DNA of 64,000 nucleotides from the NCBI GenBank assembly GCA_963422465.1, contig OY730175.1, positions 1,426,001-1,490,000 on the forward strand, given 5' to 3'. Position numbers and translations under genes: made by a program. The notes below the pieces were generated by a model. The model made no database searches. It was not told the origin of the DNA and saw only the letters and a program-made list of their open reading frames with translations. This stretch comes from Lichina pygmaea. Taxonomy: Eukaryota > Ascomycota > Lichinomycetes > Lichinales > Lichinaceae. Each line of letters starts with the position of its first letter. Positions within the stretch are counted from its first letter, which is position 1. Positions 11,868 through 22,212 of this stretch are shown here, piece by piece.

Positions 11868-12461
11868 TGTTACGACCCAGGAGGAACACAGTCTTTATAT
11901 ACTCACAGAAAGCAGCAGACAGGATACTGGACAGAAGTACCAGACAGCGTGACACGGGAACCGGTCACGTGACCGGTGAGACAAACCAGGGGGTGCTCGC
12001 CGCAGCATGCATATGCACGAACAAGTGAGCAAAGTGAGCAGAGCTCACCCAGCTCGCCGCAGCGTGCATGAAAAGTGAGCAAAGTGAGCAGAGCTCACCC
12101 AGCTCACCGCAGCATGCATGAAAAGTGAGCAAAGTGAGCAGAGCTCACCCAGCTCACTGCAGCGTGCATGAAAAGTGAGCAAAGTGAGCAGAGCTCACTC
12201 TGCTCACGAACTGGGCACTATATAGTCTGGCGATAGTTCCCCTATGGAACGATCGTCTTCAACTCATGTTGTGATCCAGACAACTAGATCTACTTCAATA
12301 CAATCCTTTTGTACGAAGCCGTTGATCAGGTGTCACCACCACCACGTTCCACCAAACCCCTTCGCACTCCTTGACACTCCTCTCCTGCGAGAACCAACCC
12401 GCCTTCCACCTCTCACCCTAATCCTATACTCGGATAGGACGGTACAGTACAGACCGCAACA
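11868..12461 (+). repeat. 3' LTR of LTR fossil 2
   Basis: 594 bp, the same length as the 5' copy and about 97.5 % identical by eye, followed by the ATTTC duplication. Confidence 0.9.
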
Positions 12462-12594
12462 ATTTCCCTAGAGTCTAGTTGGAAAAGACTGCCCAGGAAA
12501 GTACAGTCTTGGGGAGTGGTCCCAGAATTGTGCAATTACTGCTAGGAACCAGGTGACCCTTTGTGAACAACCCACTGTGCAGGTTACCTACCCT

Positions 12595-15419
12595 ATGCCT
12601 GTCAAAAAGAAGAAACCAGACTTCTCCCAGAACACTACCAGAAAAACAACACCTTCTCCAACAATGCCAGCTCCCAGTTCTGCTGGTACTCAGCCTAGTT
12701 CTTCTACCCCCTATCCAGCTCTCCAGAATGACTACAACCTACTGGACTCATAGCTCAAGACTCAAGCTACCCCAGAATCTGTACTGAAAAGCTGGGAGAA
12801 TATTAAGAAAAACTCTTGTTTTTATTTTATTTTATTTTATTTGATTCTTACACTGGTAGTAGCTTTACAGCCATGCAGATCTTCTAGCTAATAGTGAACT
12901 CCTTCAGAAAACCTTTGAAGAGATAAAAACTGAAGGCAGGGTGTGACTAGGGAATGTAACAAAAGAAATCTTGAAGTTTCTGGTAAGAGAAGAGAATCTA
13001 GGTATTGGATTGGGAATAGTGGAGTTTGAAAGCTAGATTAAACTGGTTTAGTCTTTTCAAAAACATAAACCAGTACAAGAACTTCTGTAGTAGCTCTGGG
13101 TTTGAAATAATAGTGGTGAAGTCTTGGGGATTAAAAGAGACTTGTTGTCTTTGTCTTGAATAAAGAGAGCATGGAGAGGTGATATGTTTTGCAGTTTCTT
13201 CTGCTTGGCCACACACACATAGTGGGGTAGGGAAGTCAGGAACTCCAGCTCTGAAAACAAAACTTGCCAGACCAATTCTTCCAGTCCTGATTTGCAGTAG
13301 CAGACTTGCCTCAGCTTTCTGTAACTCTTTGTAGAGCTTCAGATTGTTTTTGTGTGGCTTTTGACAGAAAGTCTGCCAGCCTGGATAGCTTCTTCTTTTC
13401 TTCTCTTCCCATTGGTCTTCCCACTCTTTAGTAAAGAGCTTTTGTAGTTCTTTCTTTGAACTAGCCTGGTTAGTAGTTATTTGACTTAACCAAGTGAATT
13501 TCCACTTAGGAGAGATAGTTGGGGATTCCTTTAAAGGTTTCTTCAAGAGAGAGGCATAGCTGGAAATAGTGGAAAAGATACTGTCAAGAAAGTATTTGAG
13601 AGGGGAGTTTTGAATAGAAGAAAGAAAACAGGTAGTGTGAAATTTAAAGCAGAGGTCTAGAGGTAGAAGAAAAAGCTCACTCTCTAATAGAAAAGAAGGA
13701 GTGGCTTTGAAGGCACCCCCAATAAGTCTTAGGCATCTGTTTTGAAATGAAACAAGAGAAGAGATATTGGAGGATTTTCTTAGAGGGTTAAACCAGATCC
13801 CCACTGCATAGCTCAGTAGAGATCTCAGTATAGCAGTGTACACCAGATGTGATGTGTAAACTGGAAAGCCCCAAGTAGAATAGGAAGTTCTAGAAAGAGA
13901 AGAGAGTGCTTTCTGTGCTTTTTGAAGAATAATCCTCTGGTGTTTGTGCCCGTGGAGCTTTGCATCTAGGTACACTCCAAGTACTCGCACTTCTTCTTTT
14001 GGTTTGAGAATCACATTCCCCAGTCTGAGCTTGAGCTGAAGATTGTCTGATCTTCTTCTGGAAAAATGAAGTATTTCATATTTCTCAGGAGAGAAGACTA
14101 TTCCATGTCTTGCAGTCCATGATAGACATTTGAGGTCTGTGTTCTTTAACTTCAGAAGGTTACTTTTCAAGGAGTGACCAAAAGCAAGCAGATTTGTATC
14201 ATCTGCAAACTCCAGGGCAGATACACCAGAAAAAAACTCTTGTACTAATGAAGCCCAGTCCACCAAAACCCAGTCTCTCCCCACTGGTCTGACCAACAAG
14301 ATTTTCCAGGAGCTGGAGAATATTAACAAGCGGCTAGACAAGCAAGAATCTAAGCCATCATATGCCCAGACTGTTCAGAAACATATCCCAGCTCAAATCC
14401 CTCTAGCTCCAAGAATTCTGAAGAAAGTTCGTGTCCACCCTGGTAACCAGACACCTGATATGGCCAACAGGACCCACATCCAGCTTTTTCAAGCTCTCCA
14501 AGACAGACTCCCCAGTCCTTATAATAAACAAGTCAGAGCAGTGAGAAAACTTCCCTCAGAGAATATTCTTATTAACACTGAAACCCAAGAGACTAAGAGT
14601 TTTCTGGAGAAAGACTCTGCCTGGATACCAGCTATTTTTACCAAGGAAGCAACTATCCAACCCAAGAGATTCCCAGTGTTGATTCATGGAGTCAGAACCA
14701 CAGACATCCAGCCAGAAAACCTGGAAAAAACTCGCCAGACTATCTAGAACAGCAACCCATCCCTGAGCAAGCAAATCACTATTCTAAGAGCCTACTGGTC
14801 AAAGAAGGCTATAGCTCAAAAGAAACCAGTTACTTCACTCCACCTGGATCTGGCCACCCCAGAACAGGCCAATCTTCTAATTGAGAGTGGAGTAGTGCTG
14901 GGCCACAGATTGCATGAGGCAGAGTCTTTTCTGGCTAACACAGTGGTGGCACAATACTTCAAGTGCTTTGGGTATGGACACCAAGCTCGCCTGTGCAGGA
15001 ATCAAGCTGTATGTGGTGCCTGTGAAGGCCAGCATGAAAGAAGAACCTGCCAAATCCCTGAGCAACTACTAAAGCCAAAATGCAGCAACTGCAAAGGAGC
15101 TCACCCAGCCTGGGCTAGCACATGCCCAGTACGCCAAGAAGCAGTCAAGAAGGCAAGAGAGGCATGGATTTCCCGCCCAGGGAAGTATGAGATCTCCACT
15201 GCTACCACTGTCCCAGTCACACAGTCTCCAGTTACTTTCCCCTTCATACAGACTCTTCCAGGGGGAAAAAGACAGAAAACCACAGAGCCAACTAGAAGCT
15301 CAGAGAGACTCAGAGGAGAGTCTCCAGAAGTGCAAATTCTGTCTACAAGATCAACAAACACAGGGAGAAAGCAGTCAGTCAACCCCTTCAAGATCTTTGA
15401 AGATGAAATATCTACATGA
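12595..15419 (+). pseudogene. LINE ORF1 (zinc-knuckle nucleic-acid-binding protein), interrupted
   Basis: ORF1 starts at ATG 12595 (MPVKKKKPDF) with a Ser/Thr/Pro-rich head. It is cut by a LINE insertion at 12819-14231 and resumes in frame at 14243 because the inserted copy lies between 11-bp duplications. In-frame TAG codons lie at 12751-12753 and 14746-14748. The C-terminal half (from 14895) carries three zinc knuckles. The first, near 14950, has Tyr where the first Cys would be expected (QYFKCFGYGH). The second, CGACEGQHERRTC, and the third, CSNCKGAHPAWASTC, look complete. Such ORF1 proteins coat LINE RNA. The stop codon overlaps the ORF2 start as ATGA at 15416-15419. Confidence 0.8.
12819..14231 (-). 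mobile_element. 5'-truncated LINE (copy L7) inserted in LINE ORF1
   Basis: A 1.4-kb minus-strand LINE with its A-rich tail at 12819-12842 and its truncated 5' end at about 14231, inside the RT domain just before FADD. An 11-bp duplication AAAAACTCTTG flanks it (12808-12818 and 14232-14242). ORF2 from the FADD motif to its stop (12998) is fully open. With a perfect target duplication and no stops this is one of the youngest insertions in the stack. It must postdate the LINE at 5434-18849. Confidence 0.9.
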
Positions 15420-18400
15420 AGAATACAAAGTTCACACTTCTTCAATACAATGTGCAGAAAAGCCAATCAGTCCAAGAGCTACTTCTAGCAACCCCAACTC
15501 TTCAAGAAGTAGATATTATTGCACTTCAAGAACCCTGGAAGAATCCTCACCTTCAAACCAGCACCTCAACTGTTTTTTCTTCTTTTCTTTCTTTATATTC
15601 TCCAGAGATTGGCAGAACTCTTTTTCTTATCAACAAAAACCTGAAACTGTCATCTCTCCACCCTACTTTCTGGAGTAAAGACTTTGTTTCTCTTGAAATT
15701 CATCTGGAAAAGACCTCTACTTCTCTGTGGGTGCATAATCTATACTTCACTCCCTCAAGTCAAGAGAACTACCTACAAGCATCAGAAGCTCTTCTCTGTC
15801 TACTCCAAAATGCTTTACAAGCAAAAAGGCAGCATATTCTTCTTACAGACTCAAATCTTCACCACCCTGACTAGTCAAAGAAAAGAAGACTATATTCTGA
15901 CACTGCACACAAGTTCCAAACTCTAATGAAAAACTCAAATCTGGAGTTAGCTATTGCACCTTTTACACCCACAAGAGCTAGATCTCTTTCCCACAAACCC
16001 TGTTCACCTATTGATCTTTCCTTTATATCTTCTTCTCTTTCTAACTCTCTAATCTTTTCTAAAATTGCTTTGCAGTTCTTTCATAAGTCTGACCACAGAC
16101 CTGTGCTGACTAGCCTGGACCTGGACTCATCAAGAAAAACCTGGAAGCCAGAAAGGAACTGGAAAACACTGGACACAAATCTGGCAAAACAAGAGTGTAA
16201 TAATTTGCAGCTGCTCTTCCACTTTCAAGATAAACATGAAGTGGATGAGTACTTGGAATATCTTAACCACTTTCTCCAAGAAATAGCAGACAGATGCACA
16301 GAACTCCAGAAGCAATCTAGCCACTCAGTCCCCTGGTGGAACCAAGAGATCCAAACTAAAGTTAAGCAGGAAAGAAGAATAAGAAGACAAGTGCTCAGAG
16401 GACAGGCAAGCCAAGAAGAGCTAGAAGAAGCAACTAAGCTCAAGAAGAAAGCTGTCAGAGAAGGCAAACAGAACACCTTCAGAAAACAAGTTCATGAGCT
16501 AGCCAGTTCCTCAAAATTCTGGAAGCTTGCAAAGTGGGGAAAATCAAAAGCTAACAAGACCCCTGATCTTCCTCTGGTCCCTGATCTGGAGACTCAAGAA
16601 GGACTAGCCAAAAGCTTTGAGGAGAAGACAAAATCTTTCTCAGCTCAATTCTTTCCAGAAGCACGTGTTCCAGAACCAAGTACAGAAAGTCACCAGAGTA
16701 CCCCAGAGATCCAGCTTTCTCAGGAGGTTACCACTGAAGAAGTGGAGCAAATTCTGAACAAGAAGAAACCTTTTACAGCAGGAGGAAAAGACAAGCTGCC
16801 AAATGGATTTCTGAAAGCTCTGGGTCCCAAGTTCTGCCAAGCTATAGCTGTTCTCACATCAACATGCTGGAGACTGGAATACTTTCCAGAGAAATTCAAG
16901 AATGCAAAAACAGTCTGTCTAAGAAAACCTGGCAAGGGAATCTATAACCAAGCTAAAGCCTGGCGCCCTATAGCTCTGCTAAACACAACTGGCAAGCTGA
17001 TGGAAGCTATTACAGCAGCCAGACTAAGCAAGGTAGCAGAAGAGGCTAAACTCTTGCCAGAAATCCAGATGGGGTTCAGGAAAGGCAGATCAACTGAATC
17101 AGCACTTTTCCTTCTAACTTCCCAAGTGAAAAAAGTCTGGAAAGAAGGCATGAAAGAAGGCATGGTTGCATCTCTACTTTCTCTGGACATCTCAGGAGCA
17201 TATGACAGAGTTCTCCCAGAGATTCTTCAAAAAATTCTGGAGAGAAAAGGAATCCCTCTCTGGCTAACTTCTTGGATCTTCTCTTTCTGTACCAGACGTA
17301 CCACCACCCTAGTTTTTGATGACTCTGAGTCCTCTTCTATTCCTATTCACTGTGGAGTCCCCCAAGGTTCCTCTTTGTCTTCTACTCTTTTTCTATTCTA
17401 TATTTCTGAACTTCATGACACTGTACATTCTCCTACTACTGGTGTTTCTGCTCTGGGATTTGCAGATGATACAAATCTGCTTGCATTTGGACACTCTCTT
17501 AAAAGCAACCTTCTGAAGTTGAAGAATACACATCTTAAATGTCTATCTTGGGCTGCAAGACATGGAATAGTCTTCTCTCCTGAGAAATATGAAATACTTC
17601 ATTTTTCCAGAAGAAGATCAGACAATCTGCAGCTCAAGCTTAGACTTGGGAATGTGATTCTAAAACCAAAAGAAGAAGTGTGAGTATTGGGAGTGTACCT
17701 GGATGCCAAACTCCACTGGCACAAACACCAGAGAATTATTCTTCAAAAAGCACAAAAAGCACTATCTTCTCTTTCTAGAACCTCTTACTCCACCTGGGGC
17801 TTTCCAGTTCTCACAGCAGGCCTTGTGTACACTGCAATACTCAGATCTGTACTGAGCTATGCAGTGGGAATTTGGTTCAACCCACTCAGAAAATCCTCTA
17901 ATATTTCCTCTCTTATCATATTCCAAAACAAATGTCTGAGACTTATTGGGGGTGCTTTCAAAGCCACTCCTTCTTTTCTATTAGAGAGTGAGCTTTTTCT
18001 TTTACCTCTAGATCTCTATTTTAAATTTCGCACAGCTTGTTTTCTATCTTCTATCCAAACCTCCTCTCTGAAAGACTTTCTTGACAGTACCTTTTCTACT
18101 ATTTCTTCCTATACTTCTTCACTGAGGAAACCTTTAAAGAAATGCTCAACTATCTCTCCTAATTGGAAGTTCACTTGGTTAAGTCAAATAACTACTAACC
18201 AGGCTAGTTCAAAGAAAGAACTACAAATACTCTTTACTAAAGAGTGGGAAAACCAATGGGAGGAGAAGAAAAGAAAAGGCTATGCTGGATGGCAGGTGTT
18301 TTGCCAAAAACCTCACTACAACAACCTAAAGCTCTACAAAGAGCTACAGAAAGCTGAGGCAAGTCTACTACTGCAAACCAGAACTGGGAGAATTAGTCTA

Positions 18401-18670
18401 GCAAGTTTTCTTTTCAGAGCTGGAGTCCCTGACTTTCCTACCCCCCTATGCATGTGTGGTCAAGCAGAAGAGACAGTAAAGCATATTACCTCTTCATGCT
18501 CTCTCTACTCAAGTCAAAGACAACATGCTTTCTTTAACCCCCAAGATTTCACTACTATTATTTCAAACCCAGAGCTTCTACAGAAGTTTCTGTACTGGTT
18601 TATGTCTTTGAAAAGACTAAACCAATTTAATCTGGCTTTCAAACTTCACTATTCACACTCCAACATCTAG
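15416..18670 (+). pseudogene. LINE ORF2: endonuclease and reverse transcriptase, two in-frame stops
   Basis: One frame of 1085 codons runs from ATG 15416, overlapping the ORF1 stop, to TAG 18668-18670. Domains in order: AP-type endonuclease (LLQYNVQ start, ALQEPW near 15520, closing SDHRPVL near 16090), a linker, reverse transcriptase (AWRPIALLNT near 16960, DISGAYDRV near 17190, GVPQGSSLS near 17355, FADD near 17460), thumb, and a C-terminal CMCG..EET..HIT..C motif near 18450-18500. In-frame stops occur at 15872-15874 (TAG) and 17681-17683 (TGA, where sister copies read CGA, Arg). Otherwise the frame is open, so this copy died recently or is still close to intact. Translation by stop-restart at ATGA is likely, as in other LINEs of this layout. 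Confidence 0.85.
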
Positions 18671-18849
18671 AAGCTTTTCCTACCAGACACTACAAGATTT
18701 CCTTTTGCTACACTTTCTAGTCACCTCCCTGTCTTCAGTTTTTATTCCTTTAAAAGTTTTCTGAAGAAGTTCACTATTAGCTGGAAGATCTGCATGGCTG
18801 TAAAGCTACAAACAGTGTAAGAATCAAATCAAAATCAAAAATCAAAATT
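18671..18849 (+). other. 3' UTR and tail of LINE copy L6
   Basis: The conserved 3' UTR holds CAGTTTTTATTCCT, AAAGTTTTCTGAAG and AGATCTGCATGGCTG blocks found in every LINE copy in the window. It ends in AGTGTAAGAATCAAATC with further TCAAAA units instead of pure poly(A). A repetitive A-rich 3' end of this kind is common in I/Tad-type LINEs. Confidence 0.8.
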
Positions 18850-20949
18850 CTTCATCCGGATACAGTTGAAGGCACCAACAATGTCAAGCTCGGTGTACCA
18901 CACAGCTTTGCAAAGCTGGTCCAATATCTCCCGGATCAGTGGTAGAAGGTAACAGTTCTTGATGGTGATAGTGTTGAGTGCTCTGTAGTCTACACAGAAA
19001 CACAATCCACCTTCTGGCTTCTTGACAAAAAGGACTGGTGCAGTAGCAGGTGATGAAGATGCTTGAATGAAGCTCTTGTTCAGGTTCTCTGTCAGGTACT
19101 TCTTGGGAACTTCGAGTTCTTCTCTGCTCATGCCATACAGAGGTCCAGAGGGTGCCTGGGTTCCTGGTTCTATCTTGATCTTGTGGTCAACTCCTGGGTG
19201 TAGAGGAGAAAGCTTGTCAGCATCATCCTTGCTGAAGACATCCAGGAACTTGTGGTACTGAGCAGGGAGAAGTGTGGCAGGATCCACACACTTCTTTGGC
19301 TTCAACACCTGCTCAATGTTTCTCAGAGAAACACTGAACACCTGGTGATCTGGCTTGGCAGCAAGGAGAGAAAATACAGCAGTATTGATAGGGATTGGCG
19401 TGGCAGAAAGGGGCTTGAGATCCTGAGGCTTTCCAGCAGATGTCTTGGCTTCAAGATCCAAAGAGATTGGATAGCTATTGTTTGACTTGAGGTATGCAGA
19501 TCAGCAGTGATCTGACTTGAACATGATTGAGGTGTTTGTCCAATCAATGTGTGGCCTGTGCTTCTGGAACCATGGCATCCCCAGAATCACATCATAGTGA
19601 AGACCAGGAGACACAAAGAGAGAGACTTCTTCCTGGTGCACGCCATGTGCTGTGGTCATGATTGTCTTGGCGAGATGTGTGGTTTGTGACATCTTGCCAT
19701 CAAACAATCACAATGTGCGTGGGTAGAGGAGAGGTTCTTGGTGAAGAGATTGCACAAAGAAAGTACCAATGCAGCCAAATGCTGAACAGCCAGAGTCAAT
19801 AAAAGTATTACACTTGAATTTCCCATCTAGGATACAAGGAAGAGACAAGCACTTACTGTCTAATTGCTGGTCTGGAGACAGATAGCTAATATAGAGATCT
19901 TTTTCATGTTCTTGGGCACAACGATGACTAAGGACTACTTGTTTTCCGACTCTGGAGTAGTCTCAACAGTGGCAGACTTGGTGGTGGTTGTGGTGGTAGC
20001 AACAACAGGCATGCTTTTCACTGGACAGAAGGTTGAGACATGACCTTGGTTCCCACAGTAGAAGCAGAGGCCTTTGCTTCAGCGATGTTCTCACTTTTCT
20101 GGTGTCAGCTTAGAGTGACTGAGATCTATGGTAGGACTTGGTGGCTGTGGTGTGAAGGCTGGCTTGATGAACCCTGGACGCAGAACTGAAGCTCCTGACT
20201 GTGGAACTGAGGCTTGGGTGGGAGGTGCTTGATGTGGATGGTGAGAGTTGGCAGAAGTGGTACACAACTGGTTGTCCTGTAGCTGGCATTCCTCAACAAG
20301 CTTCTGATAGCTGATGTCCTTGAGGTTGATGCTGACAAGCTGCTTGGTAAGCTCTTCAGAGACAGTGCATCAAAGATGGTACTTCAAGGCCTTGTTGTTG
20401 AAGCCTGTGTGTGGAGTATACTGATTGAACTCTGTGAAGAACTTGGGAAAGGAATAGTTGGCCTGACGCAAGGTGATAAGCTTTCTCTGAGCTAGGAACT
20501 CTGGGTCTGGGTCAGAGAAGGTGTTCCGGAGATCTTGGATGATGTTGTGCCAGTCAATGTACTGGCCAGCCGTGATCTTAGCTGAGATATAGGACTGCGC
20601 AGTGCCAGTTGTGCGTGAAAAGACATACGCAATCCATGATGTTTCCGTGGGGTACCAGTCAGTGTTGAGCGTCATCTTGAGTGATAGTGACATGATGAAG
20701 CTCTCAAGCTTCTCATGCGTGATTTCCATGTTTCTGCCATCACCACTGAAGATCTCTGGGTCAGCAGTGTGTTCAGACTTGGACTTGGGAGTAGTGTTAG
20801 TAGCTTGAATTTGCATGAACTCTGTAAACATGTTGTGAAGGAACTTGTCATTTCCAGCAACTGGCATAGTTTGGTCTGGTTGTTGAGACATGACAAGGAC
20901 ATGAACATAGCTTGGTGAAGTGTGTTATGGTTGGGTAGGTCTTTCGTAG

Positions 20950-21295
20950 TGTGACAAGGTAATAGCAGAGCAGAACTCAAGCCTAACTGATTCAGTAACC
21001 TTGACCTGACTTGGCTTGAGACTTGACACTTGGATTGATGTACAAGATGAAAGACAAGGAAGGAAAAGAGAAAAGAAGAAGAGAAGAAGCTGGGGGAGTA
21101 GGAGAAGTTCTTATAGGCAGGGGATACAGTGGAGCAAACAGGCAACAGTGCAGATAGAACTTCCCGGCAAGGTGTGTGACTTGTGCCAGATATGCAACAA
21201 GGCAATAGCAGAGCAAACAGGTAACAGTGCAGATGGAACTTCCCGGCAAGGTGTGTGACTTGTGCCAGATATGCAACTGGGCCAGAACTGTGACA
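20950..21295 (-). repeat. 5' LTR of LTR fossil 1
   Basis: Partner of the repeat at 2391-2736, with the same length and the same internal duplication. The flank at 21296-21300 is CTAGT, equal to 2386-2390. Confidence 0.85.
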
Positions 21296-21428
21296 CTAGT
21301 CACCCCCAGTCTTCAGTTTTTATTCCTCTAAAGGTTTTCTGAAGAAAATCACTCTTAGCTAGAAGATCTGCATGGCTGAAAAGCTACTATCAGTGTAAGA
21401 ATCAAGTAAAAGTAAATAAATAAAAAGC
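21296..21428 (+). mobile_element. LINE 3' UTR stub (copy L5), right part
   Basis: This continues the LINE 3' UTR broken off at 2390, from CTAGTCACCCCCAG to a tail of AAGTAAATAAATAAAAA. Together with 2366-2390 it is a copy of only about 155 bp, and it was the landing site of LTR fossil 1. Confidence 0.8.
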
Positions 21429-21613
21429 TCTTGGCACTATTATAGCAACCTCTGCAGAGTCCTCTGAATCTAAGACAGATCTTACATAGAGCAAGTGGCT
21501 TTTCAAAGCCACAGTCCAAGACTGACCACTCCAAGAAATACACTAATGTGATAACATTCAGTATCAGGTTTGATCTTGACAACTGTGGTCCAGAGATGAT
21601 GCTAAGACTTTCT
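21429..21613. other. Unassigned AT-rich sequence before LTR fossil 3
   Basis: No ORF or repeat family recognised. It is continuous with 28095-28482 once fossil 3 is taken out, and with 30502 onward once the LINE at 28496 is taken out. It is therefore part of the older locus into which both inserted. Confidence 0.5.
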
Positions 21614-22212
21614 TGTTACGACCCAGGGATGGGAGCCACTCATTTATAGGCAATCAGGCCGCGGGCCAGGCAAGAGGACACCATGGAAGTCAAGTGACCA
21701 ACCAACAAGGGGTCACGTGACTGTCGAGACACACACGGGAGTCTCGACGCATGATGCATGAAGCATTGAGACAATCTCACCAGTCTCGACGCAGGGTGCA
21801 TGAAGCATCAAGACAATCTCACCTGTCTTGACGCAGGATGCATGAAGCATCAAGACAATCTCACCCGTCTCAACGCAGGGTGCATAACATGGTGGGACTG
21901 TCAAGACAATCTCACCCGTCTCGACGTCGAGACTGTCAAGACAATCTCGATCATCTCGACAGGCCAGCACTATATAGTCCGGTGATAGTTCCCTTATGGA
22001 ACAATCGTCTTCAACTCATGTTGTGATCCAGACAACTAGATCTACTTCAATACAATCCTTTGTACGAAGCCATTGATCAGGTGTCACCACCACCACGTTC
22101 CACCAAACCCCTTCGTGCTCCTTGACACTCCTCTCCTGCGAGAACCAACCTGCCTTCCACCTCTCGCCCTAATCCTATACTCAGATAGGACGGTACAGTA
22201 CGGACCGCAACA
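21614..22212 (+). repeat. 5' LTR of LTR fossil 3
   Basis: 599 bp. The R/U5 part, from CACTATATAGTCC at about 21968 onward, is almost the same as in fossil 2. The U3 part is not, apart from the first dozen bases. Confidence 0.9.
21720..21950 (+). repeat. U3 minisatellite, about 42-bp unit
   Basis: About four to five imperfect copies of a roughly 42-bp unit (GACGCAGGGTGCATGAAGC, then AGACAATCTCACC and GTCTCGAC). Units differ mainly at TCGA sites, which appear as TCGA, TTGA or TCAA. The GCAG.RTGCATGAA core is also seen in the unrelated-looking 50-bp unit of fossil 2. The matching array of the 3' LTR is at about 27600-27830. Confidence 0.85.

Larger units (their letters stand above)
5933..12461 (+). 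mobile_element. LTR fossil 2: chromovirus (Ty3/gypsy), complete with both LTRs
   Basis: Two 594-bp LTRs (5933-6526 and 11868-12461, TGTTACGACC...GCAACA) lie in a perfect ATTTC target duplication (5928-5932 and 12462-12466) inside the LINE 5' UTR. Parts in order: gag from 6545 with a CCHC knuckle (CYTCGKLGHMAKDC, near 7310), aspartic protease region 8083-8661 (LVDSGASGNY), RT about 8704-9650 ([21 protein letters not shown]), RNase H about 9660-9945, integrase about 9961-11000 and a C-terminal chromodomain ([18 protein letters not shown], 11275-11340). A purine-rich tract precedes the 3' LTR. An antisense ORF fills the 3' end. LTR divergence is about 2.5 %, nearly all transitions, so it is fairly young. 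It carries roughly ten breaks overall, while its integrase-chromodomain section reads open. Confidence 0.92.
5434..18849 (+). mobile_element. Near-complete LINE (copy L6, Tad/I-like), host of two later insertions
   Basis: Without its insertions this is about 5.5 kb: 5' UTR 5434-5932 and 12467-12594, ORF1 12595-15419, ORF2 15416-18670, 3' UTR and TCAAA-type tail to 18849. It sits inside the RT region of LTR fossil 1, in the opposite orientation. The flanks share a roughly 20-bp duplication (5413-5433 against 18850-18870, CTTCATC.GGAT...) that has picked up a few changes. Inside it are LTR fossil 2 (5933-12461) and a truncated LINE (12819-14231). The layout of ORF1 with three zinc knuckles, and ORF2 with AP-type endonuclease, RT and a terminal CxC..H..C motif, fits the I/Tad group. 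I see no RNase H domain between RT and the C-terminal motif. Confidence 0.9.
2391..21295 (-). mobile_element. LTR fossil 1: Ty3/gypsy (chromovirus-like) element split by nested insertions
   Basis: Two 346-bp LTRs (2391-2736 and 20950-21295, each TG..CA) flank the element, which lies in a CTAGT target duplication. Its own sequence is 2391 to about 5433 and about 18850-21295; the rest is a LINE with its own insertions. Reading on the minus strand: gag-like region 20891-20370, protease region near 19707-19501, RT first half 19461-18850 (LCFCVDYRALN, LDIVGAFN), RT second half 5433-5080 (YVDDILIYSQ), RNase H 4985-4590, integrase 3897-3514 (ending in an HHPETDSQTEQ block), then an integrase C-terminal region with a chromodomain-like start. 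A purine-rich tract adjoins the LTR at 2737. The LTRs differ at about 5-6 % of sites, so it is the oldest of the three; it is broken many times over. Confidence 0.85.
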
